Origin: Gammaproteobacteria bacterium
Lineage (GTDB): Bacteria > Pseudomonadota > Gammaproteobacteria > Burkholderiales > Rhodocyclaceae
DNA: 58,460 nt
Direction: 5' to 3'
Assembly: GCA_029289265.1 (NCBI GenBank)
Contig: JARFTX010000018.1
Span: forward strand, 1-58,460
Shown here: piece by piece, positions 8,558 to 16,965 of the stretch
Layout of the letters: each line of letters starts with the position of its first letter
Position numbering within the stretch: the first letter of the stretch is position 1
The notes under the pieces: model-generated
The model's database searches: none
Told to the model about the DNA's origin: nothing
What the model saw: only the letters and a program-made list of their open reading frames with translations
Made by a program: the position numbers and the translations under genes

Positions 8558-9673
8558 ATGTTCAGCCGCGCAAGTTCACTCCGGATCGCGTTTTGTGCGA
8601 TCGCAATCCTGCTCGCGTCGGTGGCGCATGCGACCGAGCGGATCAAGGATCTCGCCTCGATCGGCGGCGTGCGCAACAACCAGCTGGTCGGCTACGGCCT
8701 CGTCGTCGGTCTCGATGGCAGCGGTGACCAGACCACGCAGACGCCCTTCACGGTGCAAAGCATCATCAACATGCTCGGCAACATGGGCGTGACCATGCCT
8801 CCGGGCACCAACCTGCAGCTGAAGAACGTCGCTGCAGTGATGGTCACCGCCAATCTCCCGCCGTTCGCGCGCCCCGGGCAGCAGATCGACATCACGGTGT
8901 CGTCGATCGGCAACGCCAAGAGCCTGCGCGGCGGCACGCTCGTCTTCACGCCGCTCAAGGGCGCGGACGGCCAGGTCTATGCGATGGCGCAGGGCAACGT
9001 GGTGGTCGGCGGCGCCGGCGCGCAGGCGGCTGGTTCAGCGCAGACCATCAATCATCTCGCCGCCGGGCGCATCCCGGGCGGTGCGACGGTCGAGCGCTCG
9101 GTGCCGACCGCGCTGGGCGACGGTGACGTCGTCACCCTCCAGCTCCACGATTTCGACTTCGGCACCGCGCGGCGCGTTGTCGACGCGATCAATCGCGCGA
9201 CGGCGAGCGGCGCAGCCCAGGCGCTCGACGGGCGCACGATCGAGGTCCGCGCGCCGCTCGACAACTCGGACCGCGTCGCCTTCCTCGGCATGCTCGAGAA
9301 CCTCACGGTCACCCCCGAGCAGCAGGTCGCCAAGGTCATCGTCAATTCGCGCACCGGATCGGTGGTGATGAACCAGCGCGTGACGCTGCAGAACGTCGCG
9401 GTCGCGCACGGCAACCTGACGGTGCGCATCGGCATCGATCCGCTGGTGTCTCAGCCGGCACCGTTCTCGCGCGGAGAAACCGTCGTCACAGCGCGCGGCG
9501 AGGTCGACATCGAGCAAGGGCAGGGCAGCCTGATCAACATCGCCGCGGGCGCGAGCCTCGCCGACGTGGTCAATGCGCTCAATTCGATCGGCGCGACACC
9601 GATGGATCTGGTGAGCATCCTGCAGGCGATGAGGGCGGCCGGTTCGCTGCGCGCCGAGCTCGAGGTGATCTGA
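8558..9673 (+). CDS. flgI: FlgI, P-ring protein
   Basis: FlgI assembles the periplasmic P ring with help from FlgA. The 371-residue product has a cleavable signal peptide (ending SVAHA) followed by the highly conserved [20 protein letters not shown] and [13 protein letters not shown]. The C-terminal SPOR-like domain ends [20 protein letters not shown]. Length and sequence are fully typical. It is 15 bases after flgH. Confidence 0.98.
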   Translation: MFSRASSLRIAFCAIAILLASVAHATERIKDLASIGGVRNNQLVGYGLVVGLDGSGDQTTQTPFTVQSIINMLGNMGVTMPPGTNLQLKNVAAVMVTANLPPFARPGQQIDITVSSIGNAKSLRGGTLVFTPLKGADGQVYAMAQGNVVVGGAGAQAAGSAQTINHLAAGRIPGGATVERSVPTALGDGDVVTLQLHDFDFGTARRVVDAINRATASGAAQALDGRTIEVRAPLDNSDRVAFLGMLENLTVTPEQQVAKVIVNSRTGSVVMNQRVTLQNVAVAHGNLTVRIGIDPLVSQPAPFSRGETVVTARGEVDIEQGQGSLINIAAGASLADVVNALNSIGATPMDLVSILQAMRAAGSLRAELEVI

Positions 9674-9674
9674 G

Positions 9675-10697
9675 ATGTACGCCGGCGCCCAGCTCAACGC
9701 GCTCGATCCCACTGCCCTCGGCGACCTCAAGCGCCATGCGCGCGAGGGCAATTCGCCTGAAGCCTTGAGGGCGGCGGCCAAGCAGTTCGAGGCGCTGTTT
9801 CTGCAGATGGTGCTGAAGTCGATGCGCGAGGCGATGCCGTCCACGGGCGGGCTCTTCGACAGCGACCAGACGCGGCTCCTGCAGGCCATGCAGGATCAGC
9901 AGATGGCGCTCGACATGGCGCAGGGCAGCGGCTTTGGCCTGGCGGACGTGATCTTTCGCCAACTGGGCGGCGTGACCGAAGAGGCCGGCCGCGGCCAGGC
10001 GCTCGATGCAGACGGCCGCCCGATCTTCGATGTCGCGAGCATTCCGCGCCGGGCGGCAGTTCCTGCCGCCCGGCAGGTCGAGGCGGAAATCTCTGCCACA
10101 CTTGCCGGCGGCGTGGAAAACCCTGCCGCTGCGGCGAGCGCCGTCGATGCGGCAGCGGGACTGGCCGCACGCATCGGCGCGGCGATCGGAGCAGCGCCCG
10201 ACGCCGCAGCGGTGAGGGCTCTGCCCGAGGGCGCGCGCGCCTTCGTCGAGCGGGTCTGGCCGCACGCTGTCGAGGCGAGCCGCGCCACCGGCATCCCGGC
10301 GCACTTCATGGTCGCGCAGGCCGCGCTCGAAACCGGCTGGGGCCGTGCCGAGTTGCGGCGCGGCGACGGTGCACCGGGCCACAATCTGTTCAATATCAAG
10401 GCCGGCCGCAACTGGAAGGGGCCGGTCATCGAGCTGCCCGTGACCGAGTACGCGAACGGCCGGCCCTACACCGAGAACGCGCGTTTCCGTGCCTACGGCT
10501 CTTACGCCGAGGCCTTTCGCGATTACGCGAACCTGTTGCGCAACAGCCCGCGCTACGCGGCGGTGCTGGGCCAGAAGGACGCCGCCGGCTTCGCCCGCAG
10601 CCTCCAGGAGGCCGGATTCGCCACCGATCCGCTGTACGCCGACAAGCTCACCCGCATCATCGGCGGGAGCACGCTGCGTGCCGCGCTGGCCGGGTGA
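9675..10697 (+). CDS. flgJ: FlgJ, rod cap with peptidoglycan hydrolase domain
   Basis: FlgJ caps the growing rod and opens the cell wall for it. Residues 1-110 form the rod-binding domain (PEALRAAAKQFEALFLQMVL). A Pro/Ala-rich linker follows. Residues 185-335 are a beta-N-acetylglucosaminidase domain with the catalytic glutamate in AQAALETGWG and the motif GHNLFNIKAGRNWKGP. The two-domain form is the one found in betaproteobacteria and gammaproteobacteria, unlike the single-domain protein of several other groups. It starts one base after the flgI stop, so translation is probably coupled. Confidence 0.97.
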   Translation: MYAGAQLNALDPTALGDLKRHAREGNSPEALRAAAKQFEALFLQMVLKSMREAMPSTGGLFDSDQTRLLQAMQDQQMALDMAQGSGFGLADVIFRQLGGVTEEAGRGQALDADGRPIFDVASIPRRAAVPAARQVEAEISATLAGGVENPAAAASAVDAAAGLAARIGAAIGAAPDAAAVRALPEGARAFVERVWPHAVEASRATGIPAHFMVAQAALETGWGRAELRRGDGAPGHNLFNIKAGRNWKGPVIELPVTEYANGRPYTENARFRAYGSYAEAFRDYANLLRNSPRYAAVLGQKDAAGFARSLQEAGFATDPLYADKLTRIIGGSTLRAALAG

Positions 10698-10711
10698 GGG
10701 CGCCGGCAGAC

Positions 10712-10727
10712 TGGCAAGCATCTTGCT
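10712..10727 (+). promoter_or_regulatory. sigma-54 promoter of flgK-flgL
   Basis: TGGCAAGCATCTTGCT matches the sigma-54 consensus TGGCACG-N4-TTGCW at 11 of 12 fixed positions with correct GG-N10-GC spacing. It lies in the 68-base flgJ-flgK gap and implies a leader of about 28 bases. This would let flgK, flgL and the lipoprotein gene be expressed separately from the rod genes. Confidence 0.8.
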
Positions 10728-10765
10728 GACGTAAAGCTCAAGCGCAGCGAATCGAGGATTTCGTC

Positions 10766-12730
10766 ATGAGCGGCCTGCTCAACATCGGTATCACCGGACT
10801 GAACGCCGCTCAGGCGGGACTGACCACTACCGGGCACAACATCACCAATGCCGGCACGCCCGGCTACAACCGGCAGTTCGTCCAGCAGGGCACCAACGAT
10901 CCGCTCTTCACCGGCGTCGGCTTCTTCGGCCGGGGCACCCGCATTGAAACGATCTCGCGTTCGTTCAACCAATTCCTCGAGAACCAGGTGCTCGCGGCCG
11001 ACAACCGCCGCGCCGAGTTCTCGACCTACAACGCACAGATCAGCCAGATCAACAATCTGCTTGCCGACCCCGATGCCGGCCTCGCCCCTGCGTTGCAGGG
11101 CTTCTTTGCCGGCGTGCAGGAAGTCGCCGCCAATCCGTCGAGCGTCGCGGCGCGCCAGGCCATGCTTTCCAGCGCGCAGGCGCTGGCCTCGCGCTTCCAG
11201 GCGATGGACATGCGCATCTCCGAGGTGCGCCAGGGCGTCGAGAGCGAGCTCGCGGTCACGGTCGATCTCATCAACAGCTACGCGGTGCAGATTGCCGACC
11301 TGAACCAACGTCTGCTGGTTGCCCAGTCGGCCGGGACTGCGGTGCCGGCCAACGATCTGCTCGATCAGCGCAACCTCCTGGTCGCGGAGCTCAACCAGCT
11401 CGTCAAGGTGAGCACCGTCACCGAAAACGACGGCTCGCTCAACGTCTTCATCGGTTCGGGCCAGGCGCTGGTACTTGGACAGCAGGTCAGCACCCTCGGG
11501 ACCCGGCCCAGCCAGGACGATCCGACCCGGCTCGCAGTGTCGCTGATCGGCCCGACCGGCAAGGCGATCGAATTGCCCGAGAACATCGTCACCGGCGGAC
11601 GCATCGGCGGCTTGCTGGCGTTTCGACGCGAAGCGCTCGACCCGGCACAGAACCAGCTCGGACTGATTGCGCTCGGCATGGCCGAGGCCTTCAATGCCCA
11701 GCATCGGCTGGGCGTGGATCTCGAGGGCGTGCTCGGTGCCGATTTCTTCCGCAGCCCTCCCGTGACGGTGCGGCCGGCCAACGCGGCGACCGTGACGACC
11801 GATCCGGCCGAGATCGGCCGCCTCACTGCCAGCGACTACCGGCTCACGAACGATGGGGGCGGCCTCTACACCCTGGTGCGGCTTTCGGACGGCGTGCGCC
11901 TGCTCGACAACGAGGCGCCGGCGGGCGGCTTCCCGATCCAGGCGGATGGCCTGCGCATCGACCCCGCCGCGCTTGCGGTGGGCGAAGCGGCGCTGATTCA
12001 GCCGACGCGTTTCGCCGCGCGGGATATCGCCGTCGCACTGACCGATCCCCGCCGGATTGCGGCAGGTTCGCCCGTGTCGTCGTCGGTGCCGGCGACCAAT
12101 GGCGGCGATGCGCGTGTGGCGGCCATCACCGTCACCGACACCGCCGGCATGACTTCAGCCGGTAGCCGGGTGCCCGATTTCGGCCAGATCCGGCTGGTCT
12201 TCGACGCGGCCGCGGGGCAGTTCAATGTCACGGCAGGCGGCGTCACCCCGGCATCGCTGCCGTTCGACCCGATGGCCGACGCCAGCGGTCGTGAGTTCAC
12301 CCTCCAGTCGCCCGACGGCTTCTCGTTTCGTGTCACGCTTGCCGGTGCGCCGCAGGATGGCGACGCCGTCCTGTTCGCGCCCAACGCCGGTGGCGTCGCC
12401 GACAACCGCAATGCAACGCTTCTGGGCGCCCTGCAGTCGACCAAGGTCCTCGGTGCGGGAGCGGACGGGGAGCCCACCGCTGCGCTGACCTCGGTTTATG
12501 CGCAGCTCGTCAGCAGTGTCGGCAACAAGACCCGCGAAGTCCAGGTCGGTGAGCGCGCCCAGGAGTCCGTGCTGCGCCAGGCCAAGGATGCCCGCGATGC
12601 CCTCTCGGGCGTCAATCTCGACGAGGAGGCGGCCAACCTGCTGCGCTACCAGCAGGCCTATCAGGCTGCGGGGCGAGTCATGTCGATTGCACAGCGGCTG
12701 TTCGACGAAGTGCTGTCGATCGCCCGATAG
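10766..12730 (+). CDS. flgK: FlgK, hook-filament junction protein 1
   Basis: FlgK forms the first junction zone between hook and filament. The 654-residue product begins MSGLLNIGITGLNAAQAGLT with the motif GHNITNAGTPGYNRQFVQQ. It ends with the FlgK D0 signature SGVNLDEEAANLLRYQQAYQ and VMSIAQRLFDEVL. It is about 100 residues longer than the enteric protein; the extra sequence lies in the central surface domains (roughly residues 330-560). FlgN (1126-1602) is its expected chaperone. A near-consensus sigma-54 promoter lies just upstream. Confidence 0.97.
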   Translation: MSGLLNIGITGLNAAQAGLTTTGHNITNAGTPGYNRQFVQQGTNDPLFTGVGFFGRGTRIETISRSFNQFLENQVLAADNRRAEFSTYNAQISQINNLLADPDAGLAPALQGFFAGVQEVAANPSSVAARQAMLSSAQALASRFQAMDMRISEVRQGVESELAVTVDLINSYAVQIADLNQRLLVAQSAGTAVPANDLLDQRNLLVAELNQLVKVSTVTENDGSLNVFIGSGQALVLGQQVSTLGTRPSQDDPTRLAVSLIGPTGKAIELPENIVTGGRIGGLLAFRREALDPAQNQLGLIALGMAEAFNAQHRLGVDLEGVLGADFFRSPPVTVRPANAATVTTDPAEIGRLTASDYRLTNDGGGLYTLVRLSDGVRLLDNEAPAGGFPIQADGLRIDPAALAVGEAALIQPTRFAARDIAVALTDPRRIAAGSPVSSSVPATNGGDARVAAITVTDTAGMTSAGSRVPDFGQIRLVFDAAAGQFNVTAGGVTPASLPFDPMADASGREFTLQSPDGFSFRVTLAGAPQDGDAVLFAPNAGGVADNRNATLLGALQSTKVLGAGADGEPTAALTSVYAQLVSSVGNKTREVQVGERAQESVLRQAKDARDALSGVNLDEEAANLLRYQQAYQAAGRVMSIAQRLFDEVLSIAR

Positions 12731-12739
12731 GAGTTCATC

Positions 12740-13630
12740 ATGCGCATCTCCACCAACATGATCTTCGAGAAGGGCGTCGCCTCGATGCAGTTGCAGTCGA
12801 GCCGGCTGCTGCAGACGCAGCAGCAGGTCGCGACCGGGCGGCGCATCCTGACGCCGGCCGACGATCCGATCGGCGCCGCCCGCTCGCTCGAAGTGACGCA
12901 ATCGAAGGCAGTCAATGCCCAGTTCCAGATCAACCAGGGTTATGCCGAGGACAGCCTGCGCTTCTTCGAGAACCGGCTGATGGGCGTCGGCGATCTGCTG
13001 CAGGACATACGCGAACGCGCGGTCCAGGCGGGCAACGCGGCACTCTCGCCTGGGGAACTGCAGTTCATTGGCACCGAGTTGCGCGCCCGTTTCGATGCCG
13101 TGCTGGGCCTCGCCAACAGCCGTGATGCGAGCGGCGAGTATCTGTTCGCCGGCTATCAGGCCAACACCGCCCCGTTCGAAGGGGGCCTCGCCGCCGTGAA
13201 TTACGTCGGCGATCAGGGTGTGCGCACCATGCAGGTCGGCGCCTCGCGTTTCATGCCCATCAGTTTCCCCGGTGATCAGGTGTTCGGCGACATGTTCGCG
13301 AACCTGCGCGATTTCATTCAGGCGCTGGAGAATCCCCCGGCCGGTGGAGTGGGCGATGCGGTGAGTGCCGTACTCGGCAACATCGACACCGCATTAGACA
13401 ATGTACTTCGAGTGCGGGCGATCGTGGGGTCGCAGCTCTCCGAGATCGACCAGCTTAGAACCGTCGGCAGCGATCTCGATCTGCAGTACTCGGAGACGCT
13501 TTCGCGCCTGCAGGATCTCGACTTTGCCGAGGCGATCTCGCGGCTCACCCAGCAGCAGACCTTTCTCGAGGCCGCCCAGCAATCCTTTTTGCGCGTCTCG
13601 AACCTCTCGCTGTTCAACTTCCTGAACTGA
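12740..13630 (+). CDS. flgL: FlgL, hook-filament junction protein 2
   Basis: FlgL is the second junction protein, joining FlgK to the flagellin filament. The 296-residue product begins MRISTNMIFEKGVASMQLQS and has the flagellin-like N-terminal helix (QQVATGRRILTPADDPIGAA). It ends with DFAEAISRLTQQQTFLEAAQ and LSLFNFLN, the flagellin-type C-terminal D0. It follows flgK by nine bases and shares its sigma-54 promoter. Confidence 0.97.
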   Translation: MRISTNMIFEKGVASMQLQSSRLLQTQQQVATGRRILTPADDPIGAARSLEVTQSKAVNAQFQINQGYAEDSLRFFENRLMGVGDLLQDIRERAVQAGNAALSPGELQFIGTELRARFDAVLGLANSRDASGEYLFAGYQANTAPFEGGLAAVNYVGDQGVRTMQVGASRFMPISFPGDQVFGDMFANLRDFIQALENPPAGGVGDAVSAVLGNIDTALDNVLRVRAIVGSQLSEIDQLRTVGSDLDLQYSETLSRLQDLDFAEAISRLTQQQTFLEAAQQSFLRVSNLSLFNFLN

Positions 13631-13637
13631 TCCGGCC

Positions 13638-14075
13638 ATGCTGCGCGCCCTGACTCTTGCCCTCGTCGTGCCGATCGCGGCGGGCTGCGCGATGACTCAA
13701 CGCCACGGCGGGTCGGTGGTCGGTGCGGCCGGCGGCCTGATGATGGCATCCGAGCTTGGCCTGCTCCAGGGGGAGTACCTCGCCGGGGCACTCATCACCC
13801 TTGCGATCTACGATCCCCTGGCACCGACCTGGGACATCCGCACGACTCGTCTCGACGAGGAGCGGGTCAGGCTCGACCTGACGATGAAGGCGCTCGCCAC
13901 CGGAGGCGACGGCGAAGCGCGGCAGGTGTTTCTGCGCAACGCCCACACGATCGCGCGCGAGGGCGGCTTTGCCGGTTTCGAGATCGTCCGTTTCGAGGAA
14001 GGCGTCGAGTCGACGCGCCCGTTCGCACGCCGCGTCGCCTCAGGCGAGATCCTTCTCGCGCGTCGCGACGGCTGA
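13638..14075 (+). CDS. unknown small lipoprotein at the end of the flg operon
   Basis: The 145-residue product is not assigned to a named family. It has a short signal ending in the lipobox IAAGC (Cys17), then a Gly/Ala-rich hydrophobic stretch (GGSVVGAAGGLMMASELGLL) and a second one (YLAGALITLAIYDPLAPTW). A soluble alpha/beta-looking tail follows (residues 70-145). It starts seven bases after flgL and must be cotranscribed with flgKL, so a role in the outer-membrane part of the flagellum or in motility is possible but unproven. It meets fliR tail to tail, with only 11 bases between the two stop codons. Confidence 0.75.
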   Translation: MLRALTLALVVPIAAGCAMTQRHGGSVVGAAGGLMMASELGLLQGEYLAGALITLAIYDPLAPTWDIRTTRLDEERVRLDLTMKALATGGDGEARQVFLRNAHTIAREGGFAGFEIVRFEEGVESTRPFARRVASGEILLARRDG

Positions 14076-14086
14076 AGGCAGGCCGC

Positions 14087-14866
14087 TCACATCAGCGCCC
14101 GCATCACCTCGTCGATTGCCCTGAAGCCGCGCTCGAAGATGTGCTGCGCAAACGGCGCGAACATGCTCAGGCTGAAGAGCAGCATCAGCATTCCGACCGA
14201 CAGCGTCACCGGAAAGCCGACCGCGAAGATGTTGAGCTGCGGCGCCGAACGGGTGAGGATGCCGAGCGCGATGTTGGTGATCAGCAGCACGGCCACCAGC
14301 GGTAGCGCAAGCAGCACCGCCGAGGCGTACACGACTGCCGCGTAGCGCCCGATCAGCAGCCATCCGCCGGCGTTGGTCGCTTGGCCGACCGGTAGCCACT
14401 CGAAGCTCGCCACCAGGACCTGGATGAGCATCAGGTGACCGTCGAGCGCGAGAAAGATCAGCAGCGTCAGCAGCACCATGAATTCGGCCACCACCGAGGA
14501 CTGGCCGCCGGTCTGCGGGCTGAAGAACACCGCGAACGACAGGCCCATCTGCAGACCCACCATTTCGGCAGCGAGGTCGATCGAGGCGAAGAACAGCCGC
14601 ATGGTGAAGCCGATGGCGATGCCGATCACCATCTGATGCGCCAGCAGGCCCAGCGCCAACCAGGAGTCGGTCGGGAGGGGCGGCATCGGCGGGAGCGCCG
14701 GCAGGATCGCCAGCGCGGCGGCCAGGCCGGCCGCCAGCCGCACCCGCGTCGAAATCATGCGGTTGCTGAAGAGCGGCGCGGCGGCGAACAAGCCCAGCAG
14801 CCGCGCGAGCGGAAGCATCAGCGCGGCGATCCAAGCATCGAGCTGGGCGGCGGTGAGGGCGAGCAT
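14087..14866 (-). CDS. fliR: FliR, flagellar export gate membrane protein
   Basis: FliR is part of the FliPQR export gate in the inner membrane. The 259-residue product is strongly hydrophobic with about six predicted membrane segments (for example LIFLALDGHLMLIQVLVASF). FliR-typical sequence includes FASIDLAAEMVGLQMGLSFA and NIFAVGFPVTLSVGMLMLLF. It is the last gene of the fliF-fliR operon. Its stop lies 11 bases from the convergent lipoprotein gene, and no terminator was seen between them. Confidence 0.97.
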   Translation of the reverse strand: MLALTAAQLDAWIAALMLPLARLLGLFAAAPLFSNRMISTRVRLAAGLAAALAILPALPPMPPLPTDSWLALGLLAHQMVIGIAIGFTMRLFFASIDLAAEMVGLQMGLSFAVFFSPQTGGQSSVVAEFMVLLTLLIFLALDGHLMLIQVLVASFEWLPVGQATNAGGWLLIGRYAAVVYASAVLLALPLVAVLLITNIALGILTRSAPQLNIFAVGFPVTLSVGMLMLLFSLSMFAPFAQHIFERGFRAIDEVMRALM

Positions 14867-14894
14867 GGGCGGGGCGGCAGGAGGGCGCGTGCAT

Positions 14895-15164
14895 CTACCC
14901 GATCAGCCCTGGGATGGACTCGTAGAGACGGCGCGCGAAATCGGTGATCAGTGTGACCATCCACGGGCCCGCCACCACCATGGTGATGAAGATCGCGACG
15001 AGCTTGGGCACGAAGGACAGGGTCATCTCGTTGATCTGCGTCGCGGCCTGGAACACGCTGATGATGAGGCCGGTCAGCAGAGCCGCGAGGAACAGCGGGC
15101 CGGCCATCATCAGCGTGATCTCGACCGCCTGGCGGCCGATGTCTACGACGGTGCTGGGGGTCAT
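14895..15164 (-). CDS. fliQ: FliQ, flagellar export gate membrane protein
   Basis: FliQ is the small two-helix subunit of the FliPQR gate. The 89-residue product begins MTPSTVVDIGRQAVEITLMM and contains the conserved LLTGLIISVFQAATQINEMT linking its two membrane helices. Length and order (fliP-fliQ-fliR) are standard. Confidence 0.98.
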   Translation of the reverse strand: MTPSTVVDIGRQAVEITLMMAGPLFLAALLTGLIISVFQAATQINEMTLSFVPKLVAIFITMVVAGPWMVTLITDFARRLYESIPGLIG

Positions 15165-15180
15165 GGCGGGGGCTCCGGGG

Positions 15181-15948
15181 CTAGAGGGCGAAGCTCTGGA
15201 CGAGCGAGCCGATCAACAGCGTCCAGCCGTCGATCAGCACGAACAGCATGATCTTGAAGGGCAGCGAGACGATCACCGGCGACATCATCATCATGCCCAT
15301 CGACATCAGCACCGAGGCGACCAGCATGTCGATGATGAGAAAGGGGACGAACACGATGAAGCCGATCTGGAAAGCCGTCTTCAGCTCCGAGGTGACGAAG
15401 GCGGGAATGATCACCCGCATCGGCAAGTCCTCGGCCGCCTCCACCGGCGGTGTGCGCGAAAGCCGAGTGAACAGCCCCAGATCGGTTTCGCGCACCTGGC
15501 GCAGCATGAAGGTCTTGACCGGGTCGGAGGCGCGCGCGAGCGCCTCGTCGAGCGCGATCTCGCCGTTGGACATTGGCACGAAGGCGTCCGTATAGACCCG
15601 GTCGGCGATCGGCGACATGATGAAGAAGGTCAGGAAGAGTGCAAGCCCGAGCAGCACCTGATTGGGCGGCGAGGTCTGCGTGCCCATTGCGGAGCGCAAC
15701 AGAGCGAAGACGATGATGATGCGGGTGAAGCTCGTCATCATCAGGACGACCGCCGGCAGGAACGACAGCATCGACAGCATCAGCAGCGTCTGCACGCTCA
15801 GGCTGTAGGCGGTGCCTCCGTCCGGGGTCTGGGTGCTGGTGAAGGCGGGCAGCCCCTGCGCAGTGGCAAGGCCCGGAGCGAGCAGCAGCAGCGCGGCGAG
15901 TACCGTTGCCGCCGCGGCGAAGCGGAGCGCGCGCGGTTCAGTCCGCAT
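15181..15948 (-). CDS. fliP: FliP, flagellar export gate membrane protein
   Basis: FliP is the main pore subunit of the export gate. The 255-residue product has a cleavable signal peptide (ending GLATAQG). FliP signatures are VQTLLMLSMLSFLPAVVLMM, TSFTRIIIVFALLRSAMG and the C-terminal GMMMMSPVIVSLPFKIMLFV. The gene overlaps fliO by 11 bases, consistent with coupled translation. Confidence 0.98.
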   Translation of the reverse strand: MRTEPRALRFAAAATVLAALLLLAPGLATAQGLPAFTSTQTPDGGTAYSLSVQTLLMLSMLSFLPAVVLMMTSFTRIIIVFALLRSAMGTQTSPPNQVLLGLALFLTFFIMSPIADRVYTDAFVPMSNGEIALDEALARASDPVKTFMLRQVRETDLGLFTRLSRTPPVEAAEDLPMRVIIPAFVTSELKTAFQIGFIVFVPFLIIDMLVASVLMSMGMMMMSPVIVSLPFKIMLFVLIDGWTLLIGSLVQSFAL

Positions 15949-16360
15949 GCTTGTTGCGCTCCATGGCCTGACGAAACCACTTGGAGAAGTCGGCGCCCTG
16001 TGCGCCTGTTGCCGGAGCTGGCGCCATGCGGCGAAGCTCGTTTGCCTCCAGCGTGTGCAGCGTGTTCATGCTCGCCGGGGTGACGCCCAGCACCAGGACC
16101 TTGTCGGCGATCTCGACCAGCACCACGCGCTCGCGCGAGCCGACCGGCACTGCACCCAGCACCTTCATGCCCGAGGCGAGCCCGCGCGGTGCCGAGAGGC
16201 GCTTGATCAGCCAAAGGCTCGCGAGCAGCAGGGCGATGACGATGCCAAAGCCGATCACCAGCTGGCCAATGCTGCCGGACAGGCTGGGAACGGCCTCGGC
16301 CGCCTGCGCGGGCGCCGTGGCTAGGAGGGCAACGATGGCAAGGGAAGTGGAGGGCTGCAC
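15938..16360 (-). CDS. fliO: FliO, export gate assembly protein
   Basis: FliO is a scaffold that helps FliP oligomerise. The 140-residue product has a signal-like N-terminus and one clear membrane segment (IGQLVIGFGIVIALLLASLW, residues 31-50). The FliO cytoplasmic domain follows (GAVPVGSRERVVLVEIADKV, LVLGVTP). It overlaps fliP and is preceded by a 137-base gap after fliN, the widest in this operon, containing two hairpins. Confidence 0.93.
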   Translation of the reverse strand: MQPSTSLAIVALLATAPAQAAEAVPSLSGSIGQLVIGFGIVIALLLASLWLIKRLSAPRGLASGMKVLGAVPVGSRERVVLVEIADKVLVLGVTPASMNTLHTLEANELRRMAPAPATGAQGADFSKWFRQAMERNKHAD

Positions 16361-16435
16361 GGACGTTCCGGACGGGCTTTCGATGGTGAAAGCTTAGGCC
16401 GGAGCGGTGCCTGTCCTCGTGTGGATAAGACGTGC

Positions 16436-16454
16436 AAAAAGGCGACTATTCGCC
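16436..16454 (-). terminator. terminator-like hairpin between fliN and fliO
   Basis: On the minus strand GGCGA-ATAG-TCGCC is followed directly by TTTTT. The stem is only five base pairs, so termination would be partial. Just before it, 16467-16490 forms a nine-base-pair stem with one mismatch (GGGGCCGAC against GTCGGTCCC). Located inside the fli operon, these could lower expression of fliOPQR relative to the switch genes; that is inference. Confidence 0.45.
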
Positions 16455-16497
16455 ACTTTGCAGAGCGGGACCGACGCGCCGGTCGGCCCCGCCGCGG

Positions 16498-16965
16498 TCA
16501 GCCGCGAATCTTGCGGATGCGCTCGGCCGGCGTGATGATGTCCGTGAGACGGATGCCGAACTTGTCATTCACGACGACGACCTCTCCCTGCGCGATCAGC
16601 GTGCCGTTTACAAGCACGTCCATCGGCTCGCCCGCGAGTCCGTCGAGTTCCACGACCGAGCCGTGGGCAAGCTGCAACAGGTTGCGGATGGAGAGCTTGG
16701 TGCGCCCCAACTCGACGGTGAGCTGGACGGGGATGTCCAGAATCATGTCGAAGTCGTGCATGGTGCCCGGGCGCGTGCCCTGCGAACCGAAGTCCTGGAA
16801 CAGTTGGCTGGCGGGCTTCGCCTGGTAGGGCGACTCGTCGGCGACCGAGGCCAGTGCGGCCGCGACCTCTTCGGCCTCGGAGTCGCGCGCGTTCTCGACC
16901 GCAGCCTGCTCCTGCATGGCTGCGGCCCAATCGTCTTCGGTGATCTGGTTGTCTTGGTCAGCCAT
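16498..16965 (-). CDS. fliN: FliN, C-ring switch protein
   Basis: FliN forms the bottom of the rotor C ring with FliM. The 155-residue product has an acidic N-terminal extension (residues 1-70) and a SpoA/surface presentation of antigens domain: ILDIPVQLTVELGRTKLSIR, LLQLAHGSVVELDGLAGEPM and DKFGIRLTDIITPAERIRKI. The ATG at 16965 was chosen because it gives a normal start (MADQDNQ) and an eight-base overlap with fliM. Confidence 0.97.
   Translation of the reverse strand: MADQDNQITEDDWAAAMQEQAAVENARDSEAEEVAAALASVADESPYQAKPASQLFQDFGSQGTRPGTMHDFDMILDIPVQLTVELGRTKLSIRNLLQLAHGSVVELDGLAGEPMDVLVNGTLIAQGEVVVVNDKFGIRLTDIITPAERIRKIRG

Noticed and set aside
10731-10757. TAAA-N15-ATCGAGGA as a sigma-28 promoter of flgK
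   Set aside because: The -10 matches only four of eight bases, while a near-perfect sigma-54 site lies just upstream.
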